NCBI GenBank assembly: GCA_965231165.1
Contig: OZ246421.1
Span: 2,108,001-2,172,000, forward strand
Length of the DNA stretch: 64,000 nt
DNA from: Micavibrio_C sp965231165
Lineage (GTDB): Bacteria; Pseudomonadota; Alphaproteobacteria; Micavibrionales; Micavibrionaceae
Direction of reading: 5' to 3'
In this document: one piece after another, positions 7,948 to 16,641 of the stretch
Position numbering within the stretch: the first letter of the stretch is position 1
Layout of the letters: each line of letters begins with the position of its first letter
Made by a program: the position numbers and the translations under genes
The notes under the pieces: model-generated
What the model was told of the DNA's origin: nothing
Databases searched by the model: none
The model's input: the letters and a program-made list of their open reading frames with translations, nothing else

Positions 7948-10193
7948 TTCTGGTCGCCGAAGCTGGCGATATCGCCGCTGTAGTTCGTGATGAATTCGAA
8001 GAATTTTTCTTTTGGCACCGGCTTCGAATAACGGAAGCCCTGCACCTCGTCGCAGCTTTGCGCCATTAAGAATTGTTCGTGATCTCTGGTTTCCACGCCT
8101 TCAGCGATGACTTTCAGGTTCAGCGAATGCCCCAGTGCGACAATCGTGCGGGCGATAGCGGCATCATCCGGGTTTTGCAGCGCGTTGCGGATGAACGACT
8201 GGTCAATTTTCAGGCGGTCGATCGGGAACTGACGCAGATATGATAGCGATGAGTAACCCGTACCGAAGTCATCAATTGCCAACTCCACGCCCAGCGCATG
8301 CAGGTTCTGCAGGATGGAGATGGTGTGCTGGATATCTTCCATGAACACGGATTCGGTGACTTCCAGTTCCAGCATGTGCGGTGGCAGCCCGCTTTCACGC
8401 AGAATTTTGGAGGTAAAGGCCACTATATCACTCTGGTAGAATTGTGCGCCGGAAACGTTGACAGCGATGCGGATGTTATGGCCGCTGTTGCGCCACGTCA
8501 TGGCTGTTTCCACGGCGGTTTTCATCACCCACTCGCCAATCGGCACGATCAGGCCGGATTGTTCGGCGATGGGAATGAATTCGGCGGGGGAAATGAAGTG
8601 GCCGCCTTCCTTGCTCTGGTCGGGTTTCCACCAGCGTATCAGCGCTTCGGCACCGATCACCTTGCCGGATTTCAGATCAAGCTGGGGCTGGTAATAAAGC
8701 GCCAGCTGATCTTTTTCCATCGCATCGCGCAGGTCGCGCAGCATCTGGAAGCGCAGTTGTACGGCGCGGTCGTAATCTTCGGAGTATTCCTTGATCGTGT
8801 CGCGGCCATCTTCCTTGGCGCGGTTGAGCGCGATATCGGCGTGTTTCAGCACCTGGTCTGGATCAACGCCGTCATCCGGGAATGTCGCCACACCGATGGA
8901 CGCGCGGATCTGGAAGTTTTCGTTGAACACTTTAAACGGTTCGGAACGGATAACGCCTAGTACGCGCTCAGCTACATCGCGCGAGGTAATGGTGCTGTTG
9001 GTCAGCGGCATGGTAATGGCGAACTCATCCTCACCGGAACGGGCGACGACGGCTTGCTCGGGCAACGAGGCGCGCAGACGCTTGGCGACACCGCGCAGGA
9101 TCGCATCACCGACGTTATGGCCCATTGAATCATTGACGTCCTTGAAGTGATCGAGGTCCATCGCGATCACGGCGTAGCGGCCTGTGTTCTCGGCGCCTTG
9201 TGCGCGCGCCATTTCATTGAGTTTCTGCAGGAACAGCGTACGGTTAGGCAGGCTGGTCAGCGTATCGAAGTAAGCGAGCTTATGAATTTGGTCCTGCGCG
9301 GCGCTCTTGATGCGTTTGATGTTGTCGGCGTTCTGCTTGATCAGCACCAGGGCAATGTCAATCGCGCTGCCGATCTCATCAGCCGGATCGAACGGCGAAC
9401 GTTCGACGCGCGGATTCTCGGGATTTTCAGAGGCGCGCATCAGGTTTGAACGCAGGAACAAGATCGGCTCCAGCAGCCAGTGCCCGAGCGCCATCATCAA
9501 AACTGTGGTGACGAAGGCCGACATCAGCAGCATCACGAGGATGGTCTGTTCGACGTAACTGAAGACTTTTTGTTGCACGGCCGATGAATCAACTTTGGCC
9601 ACAACCACAAAAGGACGCCCCAGCGCTTTCGGGCGGAAAATAATCTCATAGGATGAACCGTCGCTGCTTAAATAAGGGCGGGCACCATATCCGTTCTGCA
9701 TGTTCAAAGTCGTCATCAGCGGTTCGCCGTAAACTTTGAGCAGATTGTAATCGACGGAGTATACCGCAATGCCTTGTACGCGTGTGGCGCTTAGCATGCG
9801 GGCGGCTTCCAGATCGTCGATGGGGGAAGCCAGAAGGTCGGTGATACGTTCTTCGATAAGCGGCGCTACGGCAGCGCGCGCTGATTCGCTAATTTCATCC
9901 AGACGTTCCTGACGGTATTCGGCAATCGTCATGCTCAGAATCCCGACCTGCACAGTCAGGATGGTCAAGAACACGACCATGGTGATGCGCCAGCTTAAGC
10001 GGCTCTTCCAGATATCGCCGGGAGACCTGACGAAACGGCTGCTGAATGATGTGTTGGCATGCGGCTGTTCGCCACGCGTGGCGCGGCGGCTTGATGGTTT
10101 TGATGCTGAAGCACCTGCATTTGCGCTGGTTCTTTGAGGGCGCGCAGGAGAAGCGGCTTGGCGTGCCATCTGCTGTTTACCTGAAGTGGTCAT
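7944..10193 (-). CDS. Membrane GGDEF-EAL protein (cyclic-di-GMP turnover)
   Basis: A 749-residue bifunctional-type signalling protein. Residues 1-65 are a basic, Ser/Ala-rich cytoplasmic region. Membrane segments lie at about 70-90 and 217-238, bracketing a periplasmic sensor domain of about 125 residues. A HAMP-like linker follows, then a GGDEF domain (about 305-470) and an EAL domain (about 490-740). The GGDEF signature is changed to GEDEF (387-391), with the second Gly replaced by Glu. The EAL domain keeps EALIRW (516-521), LEVTESVF, AIDDFGTGYSSL and IAEGVET, the residues needed for metal binding and phosphodiesterase activity. The likely net activity is c-di-GMP hydrolysis. It is monocistronic with a shared terminator. 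Confidence 0.93.
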   Translation of the reverse strand: MTTSGKQQMARQAASPARPQRTSANAGASASKPSSRRATRGEQPHANTSFSSRFVRSPGDIWKSRLSWRITMVVFLTILTVQVGILSMTIAEYRQERLDEISESARAAVAPLIEERITDLLASPIDDLEAARMLSATRVQGIAVYSVDYNLLKVYGEPLMTTLNMQNGYGARPYLSSDGSSYEIIFRPKALGRPFVVVAKVDSSAVQQKVFSYVEQTILVMLLMSAFVTTVLMMALGHWLLEPILFLRSNLMRASENPENPRVERSPFDPADEIGSAIDIALVLIKQNADNIKRIKSAAQDQIHKLAYFDTLTSLPNRTLFLQKLNEMARAQGAENTGRYAVIAMDLDHFKDVNDSMGHNVGDAILRGVAKRLRASLPEQAVVARSGEDEFAITMPLTNSTITSRDVAERVLGVIRSEPFKVFNENFQIRASIGVATFPDDGVDPDQVLKHADIALNRAKEDGRDTIKEYSEDYDRAVQLRFQMLRDLRDAMEKDQLALYYQPQLDLKSGKVIGAEALIRWWKPDQSKEGGHFISPAEFIPIAEQSGLIVPIGEWVMKTAVETAMTWRNSGHNIRIAVNVSGAQFYQSDIVAFTSKILRESGLPPHMLELEVTESVFMEDIQHTISILQNLHALGVELAIDDFGTGYSSLSYLRQFPIDRLKIDQSFIRNALQNPDDAAIARTIVALGHSLNLKVIAEGVETRDHEQFLMAQSCDEVQGFRYSKPVPKEKFFEFITNYSGDIASFGDQK

Positions 10194-10418
10194 GTTTTAC
10201 GCTTTAGTGTCCTGATACGAAGTCAGTTGCAATTAGACTCGCGAACGCGATGAAAACCCCCTGTTTCCCCACCACAAGTCCCCAACTTACATTTTAGGGG
10301 GTGATACCTTAACAAGGGCTTTAGAATAGGGTGGGTAGTCGCTAAAGAAGAGTTTGTAAGACTTTGGAATCAAACATGTTTTCAGGCTATATCAAAAAAA
10401 ACTAAAATAAAAGCCAAA

Positions 10419-11813
10419 TTATCCGGTGTGACGTTTGCCCAGTGGTTCTGCAGCACTGTTTTTCTGCGGTAACGCTGTACCCATTGTCTCTTTGAAACGT
10501 ACGGGTTGTCCGGCGGGCAAGTCACCGATCTCACCGTCCTGCATGACAATCTTTCCGCGGATGATCGTGGCCACTGGCCAGCCGGTGGCTTTCATACCGT
10601 CATAGGGTGTCCAGCCGGATTTGGATTTTTGCTGTCTGTTGGTGATTTCCTTTTTTGCCTTCATATCGACGACGGTAAAATCCGCGTCGTAACCGGGGCA
10701 GATACGGCCTTTACCTGCGATCTGGTGAACACGGGCCGGACCGTAAGCGGTGAGATCAACAAAACGCTCCAGTGTCAGACGTCCTTCGTTCACGTGGTTG
10801 AGCATCACGGGCACAAGCGTTTGCACACCCGGTGTGCCGCTGGGGCTGGCCGGGTAGGTTTGGGCTTTTTCTTCCAGTGTATGCGGCGCGTGGTCGGAGC
10901 CAAGAATATCAATCAGGCCGTTACGTACGGCCTTCCACAGGGCGTCCTGATGGCGTTGTTCGCGAATCGGCGGGTTTTGTTGCGCGTGAGTGCCAAGGCG
11001 TTCGTAGCATTCGGGTGCTGCGAGCGTCAGGTGATTGGGGAGAACCTCGCAGGTGGCGATATCGCGGTTTTGGGCCAGGATGTCGAGTTCTTCAGCCGTA
11101 GAGATATGCAATACATGGACGCGCCTGCCGTATTCACGGGCGATCCGGATCAGGCGGGACGTCGCGCTGACGCAAGATTCCGGCGAGCGCCAGACCGGAT
11201 GCAGTTTGACATCATTGCTGCTGGCCAGAATGGTTTTCTTGTTTTCGTTCATCATCATTTCATCTTCGGCATGGACGGCGACAATGCGTCTGCCGTTCGC
11301 CAGTACGGCGCGTACCTCGTCGTCGGTTGCCGATAACAAATCGCCGGTCGATGAACCCATGAAAATTTTAATGCCGCAGACGCCGGGCAAATTCTCCCAT
11401 TCGTCCAGATGCGGGGCATTGATGGCGGTTCCGCCGAAATAAAACGCATAATCGCAATAGGCCGACTGACTGGCGATATCCATTTTCTGCGCCAGCGTTT
11501 CCGGGGTGGTGGTCAGGGGCGTGGTATTGGGCATTTCGAAAATGGCGGTCACGCCGCCCGCAGCGGCGGCCATGGTGCCGCGCTCGATGTCTTCTTTATG
11601 GATAGCGCCGGGTTCGCGGAAATGTACCTGAGTATCTATGACACCCGGCAGGATATGCAGACCCCGGCAGGGCAGGACCGTGGCGGCCTGTGCCGCATCA
11701 AGGTCGCCTAAAGCGGCGATTTTGCCGTCCCGTACGCCGACATCCACCTCTATTGTCATTCCCGGAAGGACAACGGTGCCGCCGCGCAGGATCAGGTCAA
11801 AAATTTCAGACAT
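10419..11813 (-). CDS. pyrC: Dihydroorotase (class I type)
   Basis: Cyclises carbamoyl aspartate to dihydroorotate in pyrimidine synthesis. The 464-residue amidohydrolase shows DTQVHFREPG (60-69), EMPNTTPLTTT near 93, KIFMGSSTGD near 148 (the Lys expected to be carboxylated), VHAEDEMM near 178, VLHISTAEELD near 236 and GSDHAPHTLEEK near 313. In the metal-binding HxH motif the first His is replaced by Gln62. I believe this variant occurs in a subgroup of alphaproteobacterial dihydroorotases. An allantoinase or hydantoinase role is the alternative, but no purine-degradation gene is nearby. It stands alone, with a 225-base gap on its downstream side that holds no recognisable gene. Confidence 0.88.
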   Translation of the reverse strand: MSEIFDLILRGGTVVLPGMTIEVDVGVRDGKIAALGDLDAAQAATVLPCRGLHILPGVIDTQVHFREPGAIHKEDIERGTMAAAAGGVTAIFEMPNTTPLTTTPETLAQKMDIASQSAYCDYAFYFGGTAINAPHLDEWENLPGVCGIKIFMGSSTGDLLSATDDEVRAVLANGRRIVAVHAEDEMMMNENKKTILASSNDVKLHPVWRSPESCVSATSRLIRIAREYGRRVHVLHISTAEELDILAQNRDIATCEVLPNHLTLAAPECYERLGTHAQQNPPIREQRHQDALWKAVRNGLIDILGSDHAPHTLEEKAQTYPASPSGTPGVQTLVPVMLNHVNEGRLTLERFVDLTAYGPARVHQIAGKGRICPGYDADFTVVDMKAKKEITNRQQKSKSGWTPYDGMKATGWPVATIIRGKIVMQDGEIGDLPAGQPVRFKETMGTALPQKNSAAEPLGKRHTG

Positions 11814-11956
11814 GAAGAGCCTTTCAAAAGAGCTGCTTTGGGGGATTCACGAATGATCGTAAACAATTTATGATGATACAGACGTATCTATATAGAAATA
11901 CACAGAAAATTAAAGATTGCCATAAATAATAAGGGAAAAGAAGGATTACGCTTGCC

Positions 11957-12847
11957 ATGAAAATTATCCGGGAAAGCCCCGAACATCACTTTCTGACTTT
12001 TCTCGAAAAAAGCAAACAGGAGACTGGTAGCTGGGTGGCGATTCATTGTGCGCAGTCGGAAACGCTTTCGCATGATGTCCTGATCGAAAATCCTGCGGAG
12101 ATTCAAGGCAAGCTCCATGCCTATAAGAAAGAAAGCGAAGCGCTGGCTGAAAAGCTTGCGAACGGCGCGGCCGATTTTAAGGATGCCACGCTTTATTGTT
12201 TTACCGATGGTGATTTACTGCTGCTGGCTAATCCGGCGGACGGGGCCGAGGAAAAGGCAATTCAGAATTTTTATCGCGCGCTGGCGACGGAACGCAGCGG
12301 GCGTTACTGCCGTTTCGGCAATCTGGGTCAAGATATATACGGTTATCAACGGATGGCGGATGAGCGGTTTATTTCAGCCCGGCGTATGGCCGCCTATCAG
12401 GCCATGACCGATGCCGCCAAGGTCAGCTCTATCCCCATCAGGCGCAGCCGCCGCAAGGACACGCTGGTGCTAATCGTTGAGGATGACCGTTTCACGGCGG
12501 CCTATGCGGCCAATATCCTGAATAAGGATTACGAAATTATCCATGCCAAAACCGGCGAAGAAGCGATCATCGCCTATATCGAACATGCGCCGGATGTGGT
12601 TTTTCAGGATATTCACTTGCCCGGCCTGAACGGTCACGAAACGCTGAACGCGATCAAAAAGGCCGATCCGGAGGCGCATGTGATCATGCTGAGCGTCGAT
12701 GCGGTCAAAACCAATATCGTCGAAGCCTCCAAGGGCGGTGCCTCCGGTTTTTTGAAGAAACCCTTCACCAAGGAACGGATGATTGCGATGGTCAAAACAT
12801 CCCCGTTCTACAAGCCGCCGCGTTCCCCCGGTATCCGCCAGAGTTAA
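11957..12847 (+). CDS. Response regulator with an unusual N-terminal domain
   Basis: A 296-residue protein. The C-terminal receiver domain spans about 168-285, with acidic residues VEDD (174-177), the phosphoacceptor Asp218 in QDIHLPGLNG, and Lys268 in FLKKPF. The N-terminal 160 residues are not a domain I can name; they include FTDGDLLLLA near 82. The output is therefore not a DNA-binding domain, and the order (unknown domain first, receiver last) is the reverse of the usual one. No histidine kinase is adjacent. It lies 60 bases before cysS on the same strand and may be cotranscribed with it. Confidence 0.85.
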   Translation: MKIIRESPEHHFLTFLEKSKQETGSWVAIHCAQSETLSHDVLIENPAEIQGKLHAYKKESEALAEKLANGAADFKDATLYCFTDGDLLLLANPADGAEEKAIQNFYRALATERSGRYCRFGNLGQDIYGYQRMADERFISARRMAAYQAMTDAAKVSSIPIRRSRRKDTLVLIVEDDRFTAAYAANILNKDYEIIHAKTGEEAIIAYIEHAPDVVFQDIHLPGLNGHETLNAIKKADPEAHVIMLSVDAVKTNIVEASKGGASGFLKKPFTKERMIAMVKTSPFYKPPRSPGIRQS

Positions 12848-12907
12848 TGGGTATTGATGATTCCCTGAAAATCATGTTCTCTGGAGACTAACCGGAAGAC
12901 GTGAGCC

Positions 12908-14287
12908 ATGACCGTACTGAAACTGCACAATACTCTGACAGGCCGCAAAGAGCCGTTCACCCCGATCGATTCCGCGCATGTGAGGGTCTATGCCTGCGGG
13001 CCGACGGTTTATAATTATGCGCATATCGGCAATGGCCGTATGGCGGTTGTGTTTGATCAGCTGGTGCGGGTGTTGCATGCGCTTTATCCGCGTGTGACCT
13101 ATGTTTCAAATATTACCGATGTCGATGATAAAATTATGGAGGCGGCGAAGCAGACGGGTGAACCGATTGACGCCATTACCCGTAAATTCGAAAAAATTTA
13201 TAACGAGGACATGGCGGCGCTGGGCGTGATCGCGCCAGACATCCAGCCACGCGCGACCGCGCATATTGCTGAAATGATTGTACAGATCGAACAATTGATT
13301 GCGCGTGATCATGCTTATGAAGCGCAAGGCCATGTCTTGTTTCATGTACCATCGTTCCCCGCCTATGGCAAGCTCTCGGGCCGCAATCGCGATGAACAGA
13401 TCGCCGGGGCGCGTGTCGAAATATCCCCGTTTAAACGCGATCCTGCGGATTTTGTATTGTGGAAACCGAGCGCGCCCGAGCAGGTGGGCTGGGATTCGCC
13501 GTGGGGCCGTGGGCGTCCGGGCTGGCATATCGAATGCTCGGCCATGGCGGAAAAACATCTGGGTCTGCCGTTTGATATTCATGGTGGCGGCGCTGACCTG
13601 AAATTTCCGCATCATGAAAACGAGATTGCGCAGAGCTGCTGCGCGCATGGTCATGAGAATGATTTAAGCGCTTTCGCAAAATACTGGATTCACAATGGCT
13701 TCGTGACGGTCGAAGGCGAGAAGATGTCAAAATCAATCGGTAATGTCCGTCTGGTGCATGATCTGATCGAACATTATCCGGGTGAGGTATTGCGTCTGAC
13801 TTTGTTGTCATCGCATTACCGCGCTCCTTTGGGTTTTGGTGGTGATGCGCTGGAACAGGCGCGCAGTACGCTGGATCGTTATTACCGCGTACTTTATGAC
13901 CTGAAAGATGTTGACGCTGTGGCGGGTGACGTTCCTGCTGCCGTGATGGAGGCGTTGTGCGATGACCTGAATACGCCGCAGGTGATTGCCGAATTGAATG
14001 CGCTGACCAAAATCACAGCGCAGAGCGATCTTGCGCAGATTAAATCGCAATTGCTCGCGGCCGGAAATTTGCTGGGCTTGTTGCAACAAGATCCGGCTGT
14101 CTGGTTTGGGTACGGTGTACAGGACGGTGTCGATGGCGCGGCGGTTGAAGCGCTGTTGCAGGAACGTCTTGATGCGCGCAAGGCCAAAAATTTCGCCCGC
14201 GCCGACGAGATCAGGAAAGAACTGACTAGCATGGGTATCGAGATCGAAGATACGCCGCAGGGGACAAAGTGGCGCAAGGCGTCCTAG
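12908..14287 (+). CDS. cysS: Cysteinyl-tRNA synthetase
   Basis: Charges tRNA-Cys with cysteine. The 459-residue class I synthetase shows CGPTVYNYAHIGN (residues 29-41), which holds a zinc-ligand Cys and the HIGH-type motif, followed by SNITDVDDKI near 69. GWHIECSAMAEKHLG near 203 and GGGADLKFPHHENE near 222 supply the other zinc ligands, and the KMSKS loop lies near 270. Length is normal. The start ATG 12908 follows GGAAGACGTGAGCC. The last four bases overlap the end of the convergent pilin-like gene. Confidence 0.97.
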   Translation: MTVLKLHNTLTGRKEPFTPIDSAHVRVYACGPTVYNYAHIGNGRMAVVFDQLVRVLHALYPRVTYVSNITDVDDKIMEAAKQTGEPIDAITRKFEKIYNEDMAALGVIAPDIQPRATAHIAEMIVQIEQLIARDHAYEAQGHVLFHVPSFPAYGKLSGRNRDEQIAGARVEISPFKRDPADFVLWKPSAPEQVGWDSPWGRGRPGWHIECSAMAEKHLGLPFDIHGGGADLKFPHHENEIAQSCCAHGHENDLSAFAKYWIHNGFVTVEGEKMSKSIGNVRLVHDLIEHYPGEVLRLTLLSSHYRAPLGFGGDALEQARSTLDRYYRVLYDLKDVDAVAGDVPAAVMEALCDDLNTPQVIAELNALTKITAQSDLAQIKSQLLAAGNLLGLLQQDPAVWFGYGVQDGVDGAAVEALLQERLDARKAKNFARADEIRKELTSMGIEIEDTPQGTKWRKAS

Positions 14288-15012
14288 CGGGAAATCAATA
14301 CCTGATAATAGATATAGCTGGTCGAGCCTGAGTTGTAGTAACAGCCTGCGGTTTGTCCGCTCAAAGCTTCCGATCCTGCATCCTCACCGATGGTATTAGC
14401 GTAGGTATAAGGATTGGGGGTGCCGCTGTTATTGCCGACGAACAAGGGTGTTGTTGGCAGCGAGGCATCTGCTGGCGGCGTATCGGTTTTTTCCCCGATC
14501 CCGAGCAAATGGTTGATCATCTGGCAAACTTCCAGACGCAATCCTTGCACCACCATCAGCAATTCGCTGCATTCGGCGGGGGCGTTGGCGGGCAGGGTGC
14601 AGCCGGTCAGGCCGATGCCGTCGATGGCATAGGCACCAACAAAATTATAAGTCAGCGGCGCACCGCTTCCGGCGAGATCAGGAGCCTGACGATAAATAAC
14701 ACCCCCACCTTGCGGGTTGAAAATTTCAGAGCGCGGTTCGTCTTCATAAGTGCCGTAGGTGGCGCTCGCTGCCGGATGTGAAAAACGGATGCCGTATTCC
14801 GGTATGCCGCGCAGGCGCAGTTGCGATACGGATTTGGCGATGGTATCGCCATAAGCCATGACTTCGGTGGCAGCGAGTTGGGCGCGGTCTTCGCTCAGAC
14901 CCTTGCCGGTCGAGCGAAAACTTTGCGAGACGGCAAATGTTAAAGCGCCCAGCAAGCCGATAGCGATAAAGATGTAAAAGATGACGTTGCCGTTTTCGGA
15001 TGTTCTCATCAT
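14284..15012 (-). CDS. Hypothetical single-pass protein with pilin-like N-terminus
   Basis: A 242-residue protein with a short polar lead (MMRTSENGN) and a hydrophobic segment at about 9-30 (VIFYIFIAIGLLGALTFAV), followed by a long extracytoplasmic part rich in Gly, Ser, Tyr and Pro. Cysteines at GCTLPANAPAEC and later QTAGC could form disulfides. This layout resembles minor pilins or type II pseudopilins, but I see no G-F-x-x-x-E prepilin cleavage site, so that is only a resemblance. It follows the gene at 15022 by nine bases and is probably cotranscribed with it. Its end overlaps the cysS end by four bases. Confidence 0.65.
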   Translation of the reverse strand: MMRTSENGNVIFYIFIAIGLLGALTFAVSQSFRSTGKGLSEDRAQLAATEVMAYGDTIAKSVSQLRLRGIPEYGIRFSHPAASATYGTYEDEPRSEIFNPQGGGVIYRQAPDLAGSGAPLTYNFVGAYAIDGIGLTGCTLPANAPAECSELLMVVQGLRLEVCQMINHLLGIGEKTDTPPADASLPTTPLFVGNNSGTPNPYTYANTIGEDAGSEALSGQTAGCYYNSGSTSYIYYQVLISR

Positions 15013-15021
15013 GCCAGTCTA

Positions 15022-15426
15022 TCAGACCCGGAATTTTTTGAAATCGGCTTCATTGCCGGACGGGATGTGTACAGGGATGGTTTTCAGGCCATGGGCGACC
15101 AGGGTCAGGAAAGTGGCGCGGCCTGAGCCGATTTCGACGTTATCCATCATGCCAATGCCGAGAACCGGTTTTTCGAGAGGCTGGCTGGCGGCAAGGGCGG
15201 TTTCGACGGCCTCGCGGCGGGGGCGTTCGGTCTCGGAAAGCTCGGCGGCGCTTTTAATGCGGCCATCGGGCAGCAGCCATTCAAACGAAAATAGCGACTC
15301 ACGCCAGCTTTTCATGATTTTGGCGGTATCGACGGTGATCTCGATATAATGGCCTGCCCGGTTTTTGGCGACCGGGTTGTCGGCAAACTGAATGGTCTTT
15401 TGATCGATGGAAACGGGTGCTGCCAT
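15022..15426 (-). CDS. Hypothetical protein
   Basis: A 134-residue cytoplasmic protein with no recognised domain. The mixed alpha/beta composition (FADNPVAKNRAGHYIEITVD, then GIGMMDNVEIGSGRATFLTLVA) suggests a compact fold. ATG 15424-15426 follows a CAGGAAAAC ribosome binding site. It lies nine bases before the pilin-like gene, so the two likely form an operon. Confidence 0.65.
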   Translation of the reverse strand: MAAPVSIDQKTIQFADNPVAKNRAGHYIEITVDTAKIMKSWRESLFSFEWLLPDGRIKSAAELSETERPRREAVETALAASQPLEKPVLGIGMMDNVEIGSGRATFLTLVAHGLKTIPVHIPSGNEADFKKFRV

Positions 15427-15540
15427 GTTTTCCTGATCCCTTCTGCGACATCCTGAAACCAGCCTTGAATATTAAGGCCGTCAATGTCAGATTACGGGGG
15501 AATTGGAAATAAATCGTAAAGCGCTCTTATATTAGGGAAA

Positions 15541-15741
15541 ATGCACATGACGACCCAGACCTCTGGTAAATCGACTCCGGCCCCGGAAGTCATCATCGTC
15601 GCGGACGACGCCGACGAAGTCTCCTGCGACGGCGGGGACGGTGCGTTGGGGCATCCGGTGGTCTGGTACAGCTTTGACGGTGGTTCGCAGGTCACATGCG
15701 GCTATTGTGACCGTGAATTTATCAAAAAATCCGGTCATTAA
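15541..15741 (+). CDS. Zinc-finger (zf-CHCC, NDUFS6-like) protein
   Basis: A 66-residue protein. The second half matches the zf-CHCC domain of the mitochondrial complex I accessory subunit NDUFS6 and its alphaproteobacterial relatives. Candidate zinc ligands are Cys in VSCDGG, His in LGHPVVWY, and the two Cys of TCGYCDREF. In respiring alphaproteobacteria this protein is associated with complex I assembly. Two in-frame ATG codons (15541 and 15547) both follow AGGGAAA at workable distances. It lies 110 bases before the Hsp20 gene, which has its own promoter. Confidence 0.85.
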   Translation: MHMTTQTSGKSTPAPEVIIVADDADEVSCDGGDGALGHPVVWYSFDGGSQVTCGYCDREFIKKSGH

Positions 15742-15749
15742 CGGTTTTA

Positions 15750-15779
15750 TTGATTTCCTCTGGCCTTGTTCTATATAAT
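15750..15779 (+). promoter_or_regulatory. Promoter of the Hsp20-DUF1150 operon
   Basis: TTGATT (15750-15755) and a perfect TATAAT (15774-15779) are 18 bases apart. Transcription near 15786 gives a leader of about 65 bases that contains the ROSE-like hairpin. Confidence 0.65.
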
Positions 15780-15785
15780 TTTTGA

Positions 15786-15851
15786 AGGCGGTGCTGCACG
15801 GTGCGGGCTGTCTTGAAAATCAACTTGCTCATGCTTTTTGAGGAGTTATCG
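15786..15851 (+). promoter_or_regulatory. ROSE-type RNA thermometer in the Hsp20 leader
   Basis: The last hairpin of the leader pairs AACTTGCTC (15822-15830) with GAGGAGTT (15840-15847), which contains the Shine-Dalgarno sequence. Pairing needs one U-G wobble (15826 with 15843) and leaves G15827 bulged. This is the layout of ROSE elements, whose conserved UYGCU opposite AGGA melts at heat-shock temperature. An upstream GC-rich stretch at 15788-15812 could form the extra stable stems of such leaders. The call rests on the sequence match and on the downstream gene being a small heat-shock protein. Confidence 0.75.
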
Positions 15852-16352
15852 ATGAACAACACCAGACTTTCCCTTTTTGACCATCCATTTTTTCTGGGCT
15901 TTGATCATTTCGAACGCGAAATCGATCGCCTGAAGAAAACATCAGATGGCTACCCCCCGTATAACGTCGAGCAAATGGGCGAGAGTGCCTTGCGGATTTC
16001 GCTGGCCGTTGCCGGGTTCACGATGAACGATCTGGATATCGAATTAGAGAACAACCATCTGACGATCCGGGGCAAACAGGAAGACGATAATGGCCGTGTC
16101 TACCTCCATAGGGGTATTGCCGCGCGGCAATTTCAGCGCAGCTTTGTTCTTGCGGATGGCATAAAGGTGCACGGCGCGACGCTTGATAATGGCCTATTGC
16201 ATATCGACATGGTGCGCATTACGCCGGAAAGCACAGCCCGTAAAATTGCCATCCAGCCAGCGGGCAGCAACGGGCAAGATGCCCATGGCCCACAGGCCAT
16301 TGATGTAGAAGTTTCAGACAAGAATGTTTCAGACAAGGGAGGTCAATCATGA
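15852..16352 (+). CDS. Small heat-shock protein, Hsp20 family (IbpA-like)
   Basis: A 166-residue ATP-independent holdase that binds unfolding proteins. The N-terminus, FDHPFFLGFDHFEREIDRL, is typical of proteobacterial class A small heat-shock proteins. The alpha-crystallin domain follows (about 35-135), with YNVEQ, LRISLAVAGF, LTIRGKQEDD, YLHRGIAARQFQRSFVLAD and LDNGLLHIDM. The C-terminal tail is longer than usual. The start is ATG 15852, seven bases after AGGAG; the frame opens upstream without a ribosome binding site. It overlaps the DUF1150 gene by four bases. Expression is probably controlled by the ROSE-type leader. Confidence 0.93.
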   Translation: MNNTRLSLFDHPFFLGFDHFEREIDRLKKTSDGYPPYNVEQMGESALRISLAVAGFTMNDLDIELENNHLTIRGKQEDDNGRVYLHRGIAARQFQRSFVLADGIKVHGATLDNGLLHIDMVRITPESTARKIAIQPAGSNGQDAHGPQAIDVEVSDKNVSDKGGQS

Positions 16353-16579
16353 ACGAGTCCACCCCTACTGCTGCCGATCTTCTGCGGAATATTTCCGCTC
16401 AAGATTTTCTGGCCTTTGGCATTCATCAGCTCGCTTATATCCGGCCTGTGAATGTCGATGGGCAAAAAGCCTGGTCGCTGCATGCTGCCGATGGCACGGC
16501 GCTGGCGGTGCAGAACAATCCGCACTTGGCGGCTGTTCTGGCGCGTCAGAATGACCTTGAGCCTGTAGCGCTGAACTAG
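16349..16579 (+). CDS. DUF1150 family protein
   Basis: A 76-residue protein of the DUF1150 family, found in alphaproteobacteria and often directly after an Hsp20 gene. The conserved core is visible: FGIHQLAYIRPV, SLHAADGTALAV and ARQNDLEPVALN. Function is unknown; conserved linkage suggests a role with the small heat-shock protein. Its ATG overlaps the Hsp20 stop by four bases, with GGAGG just upstream, so the genes are translationally coupled. A strong terminator follows. Confidence 0.9.
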   Translation: MNESTPTAADLLRNISAQDFLAFGIHQLAYIRPVNVDGQKAWSLHAADGTALAVQNNPHLAAVLARQNDLEPVALN

Positions 16580-16597
16580 ATTCATTACAGAATGACA

Positions 16598-16631
16598 AAC
16601 TGGGGAGCGGTCACCGCTCCCCGGTTTTTTT
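16598..16631 (+). terminator. Terminator of the Hsp20-DUF1150 operon
   Basis: A ten-base GC-rich stem around TCA (GGGGAGCGG pairing with CCGCTCCCC) is followed by seven T. It lies just after the DUF1150 stop. Confidence 0.93.
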
Positions 16632-16641
16632 ATGATGGGTC

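Noticed and set aside
10506..11336. 276-codon plus-strand frame opposite dihydroorotase
   Set aside because: It is a shadow of a well-supported enzyme gene.
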